Notes: generated by a model not told the origin, from the letters alone. A stretch of DNA of 64,000 nt from Pseudisothecium myosuroides (GCA_951799445.1 OX637288.1:2420501-2484500); one strand, 5' to 3'. Shown: positions 35,489-48,503, numbered from the stretch's first letter. Made by a program: numbers and translations.

Positions 35489-38400
35489 ATGGCGGAAGAA
35501 GAGGAGCGTGCGAATGGAGACGCGGATAGTAGTAGGGCGCCAGCGGGAGCAGCAGCTGAAGGGATTGAAATGACGACAGTGGATCTGTCGTCTCCCAAGA
35601 GCCCCCCTGCCCCTGCCCCTGCCCCTGCCGTGAGGTAAGTTGGGATTCGCGACTCTCTTTTTTGAATTTAGGGTGTATGGGAAATGGAGCTCGTTTCCGT
35701 TCTTTTCTTTGTTTGGGAACGGAGGTGAAGGATTTGATTCAAGAAATTGGACTCTGGCAGCAAAGGGGGACTTGTTTTGAATTTTGGTGGTGGAGTTTGC
35801 AAGGTAGTGAGAAAAATTTGGTTGGGGGGGGGGCTGGGGGAAATTAGGTCACAGGAAAAGAAAGAGAATGGGGGGGACGCAAGGCCGTCGTCTCCAAGCA
35901 AAGCTATCTTTGAACGAAATGAGCGCGAGTCGAAGCTGGAGCTTTTTGAAATTGACCCGCTGGTTAATGTGCGCGGGCTCAAAAGGTTTGTCAGTGCCTG
36001 CATTAATTGCGACAAGTTTGGGCTAATTTTTGCCTGTAGGGGATCCCTCACAAATCACAAACCCTGATGTCTCCGGTTTCTTAAGAAGAAGTTTTTCTCT
36101 GATTTGATTAGTGGTTCAACATTGAATGTTGTCATTGATTTGTATGTAAGGGTAAAGGATACTGAACCGTTAGGGACCTAATCCCGTCTCCTATACCAAC
36201 CCCTGTTACTAACGGGAACTCATCTACTCATACGCTTGACTGGGATTATAAGCACATGGTGTAAACAGGACTTATCTAAATTTCTGTGGCCATTCACTTT
36301 GAATGGAAATAGGGTTTTCTATTGTCACTTATTGTGATCTACAACATCTCGCTTTCAAATTACCTAAGAAATTCTTACGTTGTGATAAGAATTTGATTTC
36401 ATCAGATGTGATTCTTGTACCCAAAGTGATCTCTCCCTAGCTCTATAGTGGTTTTCCAAAAACCACACTCCTGCATATGTTAAAACGCTTAAACCTGCGC
36501 ACACAGTATCCTCTACCTTTTATGAATATGTATACGCCGCTTCTTCTCTGCTGCAAGAACTCTTCTCGTGGAGATCAGTTGCTTCGTGAATTGAAAGGGG
36601 CAGAACGATGTCATTCTGCTGCAGTATGGGAGGCCAGCAGCAGCAGCAGCAGCAGCCACCTCAAATTCCTCTCGAAGAGGTTGCAGTCTCTGTTGGCCCG
36701 CAACGCCAAGACCCTGCCCAGCAACCATTTTTCCAGGTAGTTGGATGCTCAAGGCTTGGACTGCATATGATTGGAACATCGAAGAACGAAACATTCTGAA
36801 ATTTTCTGAACTTTTTATTTGTGGATCATAATTTTATGGGAGCTGACTTGATATTGGTTGTTTCAACCTCTCTAATAGTGATTGGGAGGCATCTGCACAT
36901 GGGGGTTAATATAATAAGTGGCTTGCTTGCAGGCGAAGAGTGCAAATCTGGGGACAATTATGGGCGTCTTCATTCCTTGCCTTCAGAATATTCTCGGTAT
37001 TATATTTTATATTCGATTTTCATGGTGAGTTTCGTTTGTTTAAGTATGTTGTGATCCAAAAGACACAGTCCGCTCTCACCTAGATAAATTTTCTTTCAAT
37101 CTTTGATTCAATTCTATCCTGCAGTAAGTCAACACAAGTAGATACCGCTTTTTTCGCATTAGGCATTTAGCATAGTGGTTTCCTTGTTTTCTCGCACTCT
37201 GGTCCCAAGTCCATTATTCTGGGCACTTTGTGATGCTGGGCTAGGAGTTTTTCTTGTTGGGGCATGATTGATTATGTGCTCTTGCATTAATGTGCAAGCC
37301 GTTTTTGCATATCCCTTCTAGGTTCACGTAGCTGATAACATCTCTGTTCTGGTGTTGTTTCTGATGAAGGAACGAGACTTTTACCCTGGTTTCTGCTCAC
37401 TATCTGACTACTCAATAAATCTTGCAGGATTGTTGGTATAGCAGGCATTTGGCATAGCTTGGTGTTGGTATCTATTTGCTGTGCTTGTACATTTATAACT
37501 GGCTTATCTCTCAGTGCCATTGCCACTAATGGAGCCATGAAGGTGAGAGGCATGTATATATATTTTTTGCAAGAATGGCAGGGCTAGGGGTGCTTTCGTA
37601 CTTTTATCTATTATATTTGTTGTTTTCGATCGGACCTCCGGCATCAGGATTCCTGTATCTTCATTCGCCTTCTAATCGTAATTAATACAACAGTGCTTGG
37701 TCTGGTCATAACTCTAAGTTAATCTTCGTTGTGGCGAGGCGATTTAACTTGGTCACTTACCTAGGAGTTGATGTTCTGTAGTCTGGTAGTGATGTTGTAT
37801 CATCATACCAGTCCTTGATCTTACGATTTATCCAAGATTTTGATTCAGTGCATTCTGTTCTGGTTGCAGGGTGGAGGTCCTTATTATCTTATAGGCAGAG
37901 CGCTGGGTCCTGAAGTAGGAGTCAGCATAGGACTCTGCTTTTTTCTTGGGAACGCTGTGGCAGGGTCTTTGTAAGTGGCTGGTTCCGTTCACCATATTAT
38001 GTTACTGAAGGATTAACGAAAGGGTGGAAGGATTTTGTGTAGTAAATTAATTAATGGTGCAAACTTGGTAATGACAGATGTATATTCAAAACTGATGAAT
38101 GGACACTTCTCTGACTGCTCAATTTTTGTTTACATTTTCTCTATAGGTATGTGCTTGGAGCTGTGGAAACATTTCTTGATGCCATTCCCGGTGCAGGCAT
38201 ATTCAAGCGTAAGTTGTTGACGTGGCCCTAACTCTAGCTTTGTCACAGGGATGGGCAATAAATTTTAAAAATAGAGACACCGCATGGGAGAAGTGGCTTA
38301 AGATTTGATTGAAGCCTGAGTCCATTTCTAATTGCATCCCCTATTTAAATACATTCACTGTCCGACAGCGTGAATCCATCTCATTGAGGACGAGTCTGTT

Positions 38401-41400
38401 GCCTTGACAGAAACTGTAACCATTACGGACTTGGTTCCGGGAGTTCCATCAGCATCCGCAGCACCGGATGTACTGAAGACCACAAACATACACGACCTTC
38501 AGGTTTATTCAGTAATTCTCACAGTATTACTGTGCCTCGTTGTCTTTGGAGGAGTCAAAATCATCAACAAGGTTGCCCCCGCCTTTCTTGTCCCGGTGCT
38601 GTTATCGGTGTTCCTCATCTTTATCGGTATTTTAGCTGCTCCTCGGCGAAAAGATCCGCGTAAGTTCTCTTATCCCGTTTGCTTATTTTTCATAGAATCT
38701 ATATGGCAGTCGCTGCTTTCACATTAATCTCACAAAGCGAAGGCTTCAGACTATTACGAACTAGGTTGGATGAGTGACCTGTTGGCTTGGTGAAATACAG
38801 CGGGAGTCACAGGACTAAGGTGGCACTCGTTGAAATCCAATTGGGGCTCTGCTTATCAACGAACCAATCACGCCGGGATACCAACTCCTGATGGAGATAT
38901 ATATTGGAGTTTCTAGTGAGTAGTTTAAAGCATACCCAGTTCCTTGTTGACATGAGTCTCCTTTCGATGGTTGTGATAGATTCTATCGAATACCATGACA
39001 TCAGTTAAGTGCACAAACAAAATAGGAAGTCGAACGCTTTGGTACTTTGGAATATACGATTGTAGTAGCTTCCAAAACATATTTCTATCCTTCAAAGAAA
39101 GAATCATGTCTTCTTCTCTCTACATACATGTTCTTACCTTTCTTAAAACTTTTTGAATGATTTATTTCAACGATATGGAAGCTGTCACTGTTGTCTTTCT
39201 GGGCACTTATGGGGTTAATGTAGTGGCTTGGGTTAATGTAGGAGCTGGGAAAGTTTGAGGGTTGTTCGTTTTAGTAGTTTAATGACTTTTTCTTTCTTTG
39301 GATTACTTAAGGTCGTTGGTGTATCTTTCTGTCAAAGTATGTTCATTACAATCTCTTTATAGTTATTCTTCAGCAGATTTTTGGAGCTTAGTACGTGTGT
39401 TAACTTCTTCATGCTACTGATCATTTTTTGTGCTTACGCAGTTCATTATTGGGGCTTTTCTTCCCAGCTGTCACGGGTATTATGGCAGGTTCAAATCGTT
39501 CAGCATCTTTGAAAGACACACAGAAGTCGATTCCCGTGGGCACACTATCAGCCATTGGCACTACTACTGCTTTGTATTTGGTGTCTGTGTTCATGTTTGG
39601 GGCAGTGGCCACCAGAGAGCAGTTGCTAACGGACAGGTATAGCTTTTCATGATGTTTTGTCTTCAACTATTTACGCATGCATTTGTTCAGATTTCCTATT
39701 CCCAGTTTCAAAAACATCTTCTCGTGCATTTTCTTTATCTTATATTCGATTCGCGGAATTGGATGCTTTGTAACTCATTTGAGGCATTCTTGCAGAACAC
39801 TTCATTTTGTAGCAAAAGAATTCCTAGAGTGGACGTAGAGTGTATATTGCCTAAGAATGACCTACGAGTTTGTAATTTGTGAACAGACTGTTAACAGCGA
39901 CAGTGGCATGGCCAGTAGCTTGGGTGGTGCAAGTAGGAGTGATCTTGTCGACGCTTGGTGCTGCCCTGCAGAGTCTAACAGGGGCTCCTAGGCTTTTGGC
40001 GGCCATTGCCAATGACGACATTCTTCCGGTACTGAAATACTTCAAGGCTCCAGATGGTGTAGAGCCTCACTTAGCAACGCTAGCTACCATGTTCATCTGC
40101 TCAAGCTGTGTGGTGATTGGAAATCTTGACCTTATCACGCCAGTGATAACCATGTTCTTCCTCATGTGCTATGGAGGTGTCAATTTGTCTTGTCTTTTGC
40201 TTGAGCTTCTGGACGCTCCCAGCTGGCGTCCTCGCTGGAAGTATCATCACTGGAGCTTTTCTCTCGTGGGTGCAGTACTTTGCATCGGTGAGTAACTATC
40301 GGGTCTCCACACCTTTTGCCTCTTCTCCTTTCTGTGCGATTTTATCTTGGTCTACCTCTTAAGATGGTTATCAAATGACCAATTGATTTTTTGTGAAAAC
40401 CTAATTCAGACGGGTCCATATTTTATATCACCAGAATCATCGAGGATCCTGGCTTGTGTTGGTTAAAAAATTAATTAAATTGAGCAAAAGAAAGTTCGCA
40501 TAAGTACTAAAAGCATTGGTCCAGTTTGGTCCTCTTGGTCCTTTAGGGTTAATACGACTCAATTGACCTTTTAGCACTCACCAATCAGCTTTGAATATAG
40601 TTCTGCTTTTAGAGGTTATTACTATTTTAACATATATATTTTTTTCAAATTGATCGTCAGTCTTTAACGTTTTTTTGAAGTGCAGTGTGGTCTTTGTAAG
40701 AGCCATGACAAGGTTGTGTCGAACTGTATTGTGGGTGCAGTCATCATGTTCGTAATTTCATGGTTATTTACCGTGGTCTCATTGGCATTGGCGAGTTTGC
40801 TTTATTGGTATGTTAGCATCAAAGGCAAAGGTGGTGACTGGGGGGATGGATTTAAGAGCGCCTACTTCCAACTGGCCTTGCGAAGTCTTCGCTCTCTTGG
40901 AGGTTCTTATACTAAACAGATGTGCTTTTTTGGAATTACGCATTGATACATCCAAGTTTACTTGCTATAGATGAGTATGTAGCCATTTTTATTTGCATAG
41001 TACAACCAGAACTAATACGTATTTCTTTTCTTCCTGCAGCAACCCAAGTACATCCTAAAAATTGGTATCCCATTCCTCTCATCTTCTGCAAGCCATGGGG
41101 TATCCTGCCCAATGATGCGCCTTGCCATCCAAAGTTGGCGGACTTTGCAAATTGCATGAAAAAGAAAGGTCGTGGAATGTCCATATTCATTTCTATCTTA
41201 GAAGGAGATTACAAGACCAAAAATGAAGATGCTCGTCAGGTACTTAAGCATAGCTAGATTTTTAACTCGGTACAGGATCTAGGATTCATGGTTATAAAGC
41301 GACCTATTTGATTTGTCATACTGTGAATTGTATTTTGCAGAAGGGGCCAAATTTGTATCACTAGAATCAGTGACGAACATTACATGCATTGGTCGAATAG

Positions 41401-43130
41401 TAATTAGAGTTGAACAATAGGAAGTTCTCATATGACCTACTCAAACTGCTAAAAAATACTCACTCTGTCTCAAAATAAAACCAGTGTTTCTTTTGTATTT
41501 TACAAAGGAAACACTGGTTTTATTTTGAGACAGAGGGAGTATATATTAGGCTCAATTTGGGTTTCTTGGTCCTGTAGGAGTGCAGGAATATACAAGAAAT
41601 TATTTGTGCAGTTATTATGTGATGCAACACGTCTTGCAAGGCTTTTTCCTGCTTAGTAACACAGCTTTGGTTTTCAGGCTGTCAGGTTGTTGGGCACGTA
41701 CATTCAAGAGAAGAGATGTGAAGGAGTGGCAGAGGTCATTGTGGCAAGAAGACTTTTGGATGGATTTCGGGGTGTGATTCAGACCATGGGGTTAGCGAAT
41801 TTGAAACCTAACATTGTGTGTATGCGGTATCCTGAAATCTGGAGGGATGAAACCCACAGCGAAGTACCGAATAATTTCTACCGCTTTATCAACGACTGCT
41901 CCACCGCAAATAAAGCAGTGGTCTTAGTGAAGGGCCTGGATGAGTGGCCTGGTGAATACGACAAGCAATATGGTACAATTGACTTGTACTGGATCGTTCG
42001 TGATGGCGGCCTCATGTTGCTCTTGTCTCAGTTGCTTCGGGCGAAAGAGTGCTTCGATAATTGCAAAATCCAGGTAGACACCCTGAAAAATTGGTACAGA
42101 ATTAACCCTTAGTGCCTAAATGGCCCAAAGTGACCGCGCTTCCATATAGGAGTTGAGATTAAACATTCTGGAAGATTCAAAGAAAGCAACAAGATGCACC
42201 AATAAAAACAAGAAATCGTGCCTACTTTTTTTGACGACAGTAATCTGCTTTGAAAGTTACTAAGTTTTCGCTTGGGCCTTTAAGCGTGAGGATGCTGACT
42301 AATTTCCTTTGTCATCACAGGTGTTTTGCATTTCCGAGGAAGAAACAGAGGCGGAAGAACTGAAAGCAGATGTGAAAAAGTTTTTGTATGATTTGCGGAT
42401 GCAAGCAGAAGTCATTGTTGTTACCATGAAGTCATGGGAGGAGCACCATAAGGACAACAATATAGTAGCCCGTGAGGGTGCCATGGACGCTTTCTCCAAA
42501 GCTCGTAAGCGAATCTCGGTTCGTGTCGAGGAAATGAAGCAAGGAGTTGATGGTAGGACTAAGTTTGAGACTGATTACAGTTCTTTCAACGAGCATCAGG
42601 TGAGCAATTCGTTGATTTTTTTCTACATTAGAGCATCTTTTTTTCTACATTAGAAGATTTTTTTCTACATTGATCTTCTGAGGAAGCAAAACCTCCTAGA
42701 CATGCAATATTCATCAGGAATGGGCTATTTAATTCACCTTTTGGCTTTGATGGCTGGTGCTCGTTTCGGTGTTACTTTTAAGGGAAACTTTACTGGTGAA
42801 TAATATTATGAATAGGTTTGATTCTTGCAAACTAGTCACAAGAAGGTCCAGTTTCATTGAGTGGTGCTGGAAATCATCATATTCATTACTCACATGCCCA
42901 TTTGGTGCCCGTTTCAGGTGAACAAATTTTTGTATACGACATTAAAACTGAATTCTATAATTCTACGGTACTCAAGAGTGGCAGCGGTAGTTTTAGTTAG
43001 CCTGCCTCCACCGCCCCCTCGGCACCCTGCTTTCTGCTATATGGAGTACATCGACTTATTAGTGGCGAACGTCCCCAGGCTACTAATGGTGCGGGGTTAT
43101 AGACGAGATGTCATCACCATCTTTACGTAG
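35489..43130 (+). CDS. CCC1: Cation-chloride cotransporter CCC1 (SLC12 family), 16 exons
   Basis: Spliced exons are 35489-35634, 35848-35985, 36625-36736, 36933-37024, 37428-37542, 37870-37970, 38147-38208, 38411-38659, 38801-38915, 39442-39636, 39887-40287, 40741-40902, 41040-41239, 41678-42073, 42321-42599 and 42918-43130. All introns are GT..AG, phases agree throughout, and the total is 991 residues (Arabidopsis CCC1 is about 975). Residues 1-132 are a variable cytoplasmic N-terminus with an Ala-Pro run and a seven-Gln run. Residues about 133-640 form the 12-helix SLC12 core, with [13 protein letters not shown] in TM1, [16 protein letters not shown] (about 203) and [16 protein letters not shown]. 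The rest is the cytosolic C-terminal domain, ending [13 protein letters not shown]. The family co-transports K+ (and Na+ in Arabidopsis CCC1) with chloride in endomembranes. The exon 3 start was chosen because it restores GLKSMGGQQ, like plant homologues. It looks functional. Confidence 0.96.
39191..39217. repeat. Solo TTAA-type terminus in CCC1 intron 9
   Basis: GGGCACTTATGGGGTTAA matches the right terminus of family B-like elements with two changes. No partner left end was found in the intron, so it is a remnant or chance. Confidence 0.35.
40411..40552. repeat. TTAA-end repeat in CCC1 intron 11
   Basis: GGTCCATATTTTATATCACC through TTGGTCCTTTAGGGTTAA aligns with 41,341-41,580 in intron 13. 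The right end matches the supergroup terminus (reverse complement TTAACCCTAAAGGACCAA). The left end is not clear. Confidence 0.6.
41341..41580. repeat. Second copy of the intron repeat, CCC1 intron 13
   Basis: GGGCCAAATTTGTATCACTA.. GAACAATAGGAAGTTC.. TTTCTTGGTCCTGTAGGAG aligns with the intron 11 repeat. It is split by a Stowaway-like MITE at 41,459-41,539. The right terminus has lost its TTAA. Confidence 0.6.
41459..41539. mobile_element. 81-bp Stowaway-like MITE, near-perfect palindrome
   Basis: CTCACTCTGTCTCAAAATAA on the left and TTATTTTGAGACAGAGGGAG on the right form an inverted repeat that extends through AACCAGTGTTTC, leaving a loop of about 15 bp. TA flanks both sides. The ends match the Stowaway consensus start (CTCCCTCYGT). 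It lies in CCC1 intron 13 and would fold as a strong hairpin in the transcript. Confidence 0.9.
42103..42291. mobile_element. Possible short TTAA-type MITE in CCC1 intron 14
   Basis: TTAACCCTTAGTGCCTAAAT followed by GGCCCAAAG lies at the left. CGCTTGGGCCTTTAAGCG lies at the right. These are imperfect inverted ends of about 190 bp total, like the 230-bp element at 11,803. Confidence 0.45.
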
Positions 43131-45390
43131 GAAGGATTATTCCTGCATCTTTAGGTTCTTCTGTACACAACCATGACATTAGGCTAATCCAGATTGGTGT
43201 CTGCTTTAGTTAATGATAAAGAGTTAATAGACTGTCCTGCTCCTTCACGAGGTTGCTGCTTTGCTGCTAAACAGGTCTTTGTGCTTTAGCAAGGGAGCTG
43301 CTCAGGTCAAAATTAGTTATGAAATCAGTGCTCCTCTGATGGTGTCACAAACTAAAACTGTAGGAAATTATGGATTGATTCTTTTCCGCCACGGAAACAA
43401 AAGACTTTACTATGAGCAATCGGAATGTGTCACAATATTCACCTTTATTTCTTCATTTTTTCAGTTGTTTCAAGTTTGAGTCCGAGATCAATCCTCGTGC
43501 TTTGACTACTGGACCCCAGATTGGTTCATAGCTTCAGAGATTTTGAAATATATGACTTCAAAAATGTGGTGTCAGTTTTGAGATGTTCAGAATGCTGTTT
43601 GTATAAAGCTAGCCTCTTTTCAATGATTCTTTTTAAAGTGGCTCTAAAGCTTTGTAGGTTACTACGCCTGGTTATGACCACGTCCAAAAGCAATCCCTTT
43701 CTCATCTTGCTTATAATGTATATTTTTAGAACATCTATGGTATGTACTTGAAAATTCTTTGTGTTTTCATATGGTGTCCAAAAAATAAATGCTCCGCACT
43801 ATGCCTGGTGTGTTTTAAAATCTCTTTCAATTTCCAAGGCCACTAAACTAAGTAACATTTAAAAGTACCATTGGAATGTAAGAGTTGTAAAGATGGTTTA
43901 GAATCTTTTCCATACTTGCCAAACTCTTTACATTATCACATTTGTATCGTTGTATCTGTAATAGAACATGCGATATTGAGAGTTCAAGGTGAACTTTTAC
44001 ATTCATATCTTACATTTAGGAAAGATGAGTAGATTCAATGTTAGAGAAAGTGATGTCAAAGGTCATGTATACCACGTAAAGAATATTATATTGGATATCA
44101 TGGATAATTGGAAACATAATATTCATGAGGGATTATTTTTTGTCCCTTCGCTCTGTTACGAATTGAAAGAATAAACTCCTATATATTTGCAAACTACTTG
44201 AATTCAAGAATTAGTGATGATTGATTGGTTGAGTAATTTGCATTATAAAAGATAGGCATGTAGGTCTTATATGCTTGCTCCACAAGTAATATCTTGGAAA
44301 GACTCAACTACTAGCATAAGACCAACTAGATGAAATGCCCAAATTAATAAAATGGTCAATTCAAACTTAAGACTTTTAGTAATTAGAACTAGTCACCTCT
44401 GAGAAAAAATAATCATTCTTATTTTTTTGCATTTGAGAAAAGATTAGATGCTTGTGATAAATCAATGGATGACCATTGACTGTAGATAAAAATTCCAAGT
44501 TTCCTTGAATAATTTTGAATCATTCTGATGAAGAAAGTCCTTGCACGTTGTTCAAAAATACTTGCATGTTTGCTTAATATGTTCAGTTGAACCCAACTCT
44601 AGATGGATGGTTTATATGACCAAAAATGCTTCATTTTGGGGGATGGAACTTGCCACTATAAGCTTGTCCATGTACAAAATATAAAAGACTAGTACAAATG
44701 CATACGGGCAAAAATAAAAATCTGTGCACATCTGTATAAGTTTCAACTTAGATTGCGTTAGTTTGAATTCAAATCTAATTAAAAACATTTTGGAATCTTA
44801 TTTTCTATTGTTATTTTGTTTGAAGGACCTATTTGGTTTCTATTCTTGAGTTTTGGTTTATACCTTCTTAAACACTACTTTGTATTATTTTCTCATGCTT
44901 TTAATATACCTCCATGCCAAATTATCTTTCTAATTGTTTGAATTTTAGGCTATGTTATAATAGTCTTGAGCGGCTATGGGCTTCTATAATTTCTATCGTA
45001 GTATTTGTATTAAAAACACTTAGTACTCTATCTACTAAGGTGATTGATTCTGTTAGTCTAGGTTAGATTGAATGGTTTTCAAAAGATGAGTTTCCAACAA
45101 AGAAATAGTAAAAGTATATTTTAGAGTATATGGAAACGTGCAATCAAAGAAGCCTTGTTTGTAACGCTTGTAGCAAATAAGATTTTTAGTAATTTTAGTC
45201 TTTTATAGGCTTATATGTATATATTAAATCCAAAAATATACCAAACAAAATCATTAGAAAAAATTTGAACCCTCAAGAAGTCCCTCAAGAGTTGATATAC
45301 AAAGCTATTTATTGAAGGCTAGAGATGATAGTCTGAATACACAAATATGTACCTAATTGTGTCGCTACCTTGTATGAATTTCATCGAGTG
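43131..45390. other. CCC1 3' flank and AT-rich intergenic DNA
   Basis: AATAAA-like motifs occur (for example near 43,785) but no polyadenylation site can be assigned. Beyond about 43.8 kb the sequence is AT-rich with no recognised gene or bounded repeat. Confidence 0.35.
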
Positions 45391-45638
45391 CCTATGAAAC
45401 TTGTCAAAATAAAGAATTCACTCATAGTACCAAGGACTTGAATGCCAAAAAGTACCTCTTGTCTAATTGTACAATAAGAAGCATTTCATTTTGTGAACAT
45501 CATGAGTATTAAGTACTCATGAACTTTTCAAAATAAAGAGTTCATTTATAGTAACAAGGACTCAAATGACAAGAAGTACAACTAATTTCTCATTGTCCAA
45601 TAAGAAGCATTTCATTATGCAAACATCATGAGCCACTA
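45391..45638. repeat. Tandem duplication, 124-bp unit, two copies
   Basis: CCTATGAAACTTGTCAAAAT recurs as CTCATGAACTTTTCAAAATA after 124 bp. Both are followed by CATAGTA/TATAGTA, CAAGGACT and CAATAAGAAGCATTTCATT. A short third piece (AAGGACTTGAATGACATC) lies near 45,700. Confidence 0.8.
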
Positions 45639-46009
45639 GTACTTAGTTGCACCAAATTTGTCCTTTTCTATATGAGTATTTCCTCAAATTGAATGTACTA
45701 AGGACTTGAATGACATCATGATGTCAAAAAGTAGGAAAAAAATATCATTCCTTCCTTAACAAGTATGCATTTAAATCTAATTTAGGTCTCCAACCAAGGC
45801 TATTTTAGAGGGCACTTCAACGGCTCTTTGACGACCGAAATTTCGTCTAATATTTATTTTAATTCTAAATGTTGTTTTATCATTGCCAAATTTTCATTTG
45901 TTTCAAGTGTTTTTGGAATTAAAGGTCCTTGCAAAAACACTTATACTATTTTGTGTCACACACCATGCACTTGACTCGTTCAGACTTTATCTTACAACTT
46001 TTGAGGTAT

Positions 46010-46315
46010 AAGGTAGTCTACTCTAGAAACGCCATGCTCCAAAAGCGATTATGACACAAAGTTGGTACATCTTGTTTTTAGCAATGTACCAGCAATGTAC
46101 ATTTCAAGAGGTGGTTGCTTTTTGCAACCACTAAGTTTCAACTTCCAAAATTCATAACTAATTCCACTAAAGTTAAAAAAATATGAAACGACTTGGGTTA
46201 GACTCCAATTCCATTTTTCTTCCTACAAAATTTACTAAAAATTGTTTCGAGGAGTTTTGCTTCCCCCCAAAGGCAATTAGCTCTTAAATGGTCGCTTTAA
46301 GAATAGACTACCTGA
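46010..46315. mobile_element. MITE family F with AAGGTAGTCTACTCT ends
   Basis: AAGGTAGTCTACTCTAGAAA at the left is matched by AGAATAGACTACCTGAG at the right. The interior shares AATTCATAACTAATTCCACT with the copy at 34.3 kb. Confidence 0.7.
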
Positions 46316-46590
46316 GATTGAGTAGATAAAAAATTTATCATTAAATGTTTTTTGGAGAGTTGAAAGGTCCTTTTTAGCCAAGTTTTCCTTACAATGCCGC
46401 TATCAAAATATTTAAATAAAAAATAATAAAAAATAATATAAAAAATAAAAAATAATATCTATTTATTTATTAAAAAAGTTAAAAATTAAAAATTAAATTT
46501 CACACAATTTTTGATGTGGCAGTCACTTTGCCACATCAGATTGCAATTGTGGCGAAGTTCCCACAGTCCGAGAACTTGGAGGAACTCGGG

Positions 46591-46993
46591 CATTAGGGGA
46601 TATTTGAACCTACAAAGAGGCTTTGAGTTTTCTTACTAATTTTAATACTAATGGAATGAGTGTGAGGGCGGCCATAGATTCATTACTTCCACCATGTGGC
46701 GTGGGCTCCATTCTTCATGATGAAACCATCATGAGATTTATAAGATCGTGGAGATGGATTGGATAATGATGACAAATGTTTGAGTTTAATATGCAATTCT
46801 TGGCCCGATTAGTGAGTTGAGAAGGCTCTTTCTACCTAAATTTATGAGATCATGGAGATGGATTGGATAATGATGACGAATTTTTGAATTCATCATGCAA
46901 TTCTTGGCCCAACTAGTGAGTTGAGAAGGCTTTTCCCACCCAACTTTTTGCATTACAAAGCGGCCTCTTTGGGGGTTCAAATATCCCCTAATG
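46591..46993. mobile_element. MITE with CATTAGGGGATATTTGAACC termini
   Basis: CATTAGGGGATATTTGAACC begins at 46,591 and GGTTCAAATATCCCCTAATG ends at 46,993, a perfect 20-bp inverted pair that extends into CAAAGAGGC. Inside is a tandem duplication of a 104-bp unit, about 46,736-46,943. The unit contains GGAGATGGATTGGATAATGA and GCAATTCTTGGCCC. Confidence 0.9.
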
Positions 46994-47078
46994 GGAACTC
47001 GCGGCCTGGTTTAGCACCTGAATCTAATCTAATGTGTGAAGATGAATGTTTCCTTCTTTATCATAGGCTCTAGATGTA

Positions 47079-47650
47079 CTCCCTCTGTCCCACTAAAAAC
47101 CTCCAAAACTCTTCCCGTTAAGAAATTAACTATATTTTCAATCAAAGTGCCAAAAATACATTCATTCAAGAATAAATAACCCATCCCTTAGATCTATGTA
47201 AAATCTCAAGCTTAGACACTATCATTTAGGCACCCAAAATTCATGTCAAAAGTGTGATATTTGAACATATTTTATAATTGTTGCCAGCTCTATCATTTTA
47301 GATGATTTAAAGGGTGGTGGCTGCAATGGGATTGTAATGACATGTTCTCCAATCTAAATATCCAAAAATAAAAAAACTATCCCACTTTATGATCAAATTT
47401 TAATAGCACCAAAGTAGTCACTAAATAGGCTGTCAACACTACTATTTGACAAAGAAATTAGTATAAGGTGTCTCATATCACCAAGGCCAAGCTTGCAAGG
47501 CCACGGGAATGCTTTTTGATTGTCTCACTTGCCCCCACGAGGTTGTTCAATGTAACAAACACTCACTAAACAATCAAAAACACAAAAAGGAGCTTTTTAG
47601 TGGGACAAAAATTCTGCTTGATTTGGAGGTTTTTAGTGGGATAGAGGGAG
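47079..47650. mobile_element. Stowaway-like element, 572 bp
   Basis: CTCCCTCTGTCCCACTAAAA at 47,079 is mirrored by TTTTAGTGGGATAGAGGGAG ending 47,650, with TA on both sides. The inverted repeat continues through ACCTCCAAA. No transposase is encoded; a second GCTTTTTAGTGGGACAAA copy of the end sequence lies just inside the right end. Mariner enzymes are the known mobilisers of such elements. Confidence 0.9.
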
Positions 47651-48125
47651 TAAAAAAAAACCCAAAACTACTAAAGAAAACACATTTTACAAATTTGTCA
47701 CTCTTCCAATTTTCGTGATTTTTGAGACTTTCGCATGCTCAAAATCAAGAGTGCATCTTTAGAACCAAAATATGGTTGGGCGAGAGACCAAATGTCGGTA
47801 AACAATTTCAACCGCATGTCAATCCAAGTCTGACACCTTGCTTCCCAAATCCCAAGTGAACACACATATCTCCGCACTGTCTGCAGCAGTGCTGCAAGAA
47901 TCCGTTGACAGAGTCCTCCTCTGCATTCCGAGGACACGCTTCGTCAACATCAACAACAAATAAGGTAAACTACCATTTCAGACCAAATGGTAGATTGCCG
48001 ACGACCAACTATATTACAACTGAATATATCCACAGCATTTTGTGGATCAGCCTTCCCAAAACTCCCTCAACCCTGAACTTGAATTTTCCAACAACAGCAA
48101 CAACAAAAAGGAAGGATTCTTCTTC

Positions 48126-48503
48126 AATAGGGGTTGTCACACCTTCTCGGAGATTGAAACTTCTATGAAGAACGAGAAGCTAGGTATGGAGTGAAATGAG
48201 GAGCTACTAGGAGCGCTTGTCTATGAAGAAGGTGTGACACTCCTTGTTGTGTCTTGTGGAGAATGAGAATGGAGAATGGAGTGACAACCAAGGTGGAATT
48301 AGTAGGCAAAGCAAAAGTGAGAAGAGGAGTGTTAGAAACTTTGTATGCAAAAACTTCTTCACCCCCATTCTTCATCGCTGGAAGAGAAGGAGAAAACTTC
48401 TCAATCTCCAGAATATTGGTTGCAATTCAAGGAGAGAGTACTACGTCTGCATTCTTTGAACATTGAGAATGGAGGAAAGGACGAAAGGTGTGACCACCCC
48501 TAA
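48126..48503. mobile_element. TIR element with AAGGTGTGACNACCCC ends, copy 1
   Basis: AATAGGGGTTGTCACACCTT at the left pairs with AAAGGTGTGACCACCCCTAA at the right. An extra GAAGAAGGTGTGACACTCC lies inside at about 48,226. Overlapping frames inside show no domain. Confidence 0.6.

Noticed and set aside
35489..43130. CCC1 exon 3 starting at 36,604 instead of 36,625
   Set aside because: Both acceptors keep the frame, but the later one restores the conserved GLKSMGGQQ-like sequence of plant homologues. The earlier site remains a possible alternative.
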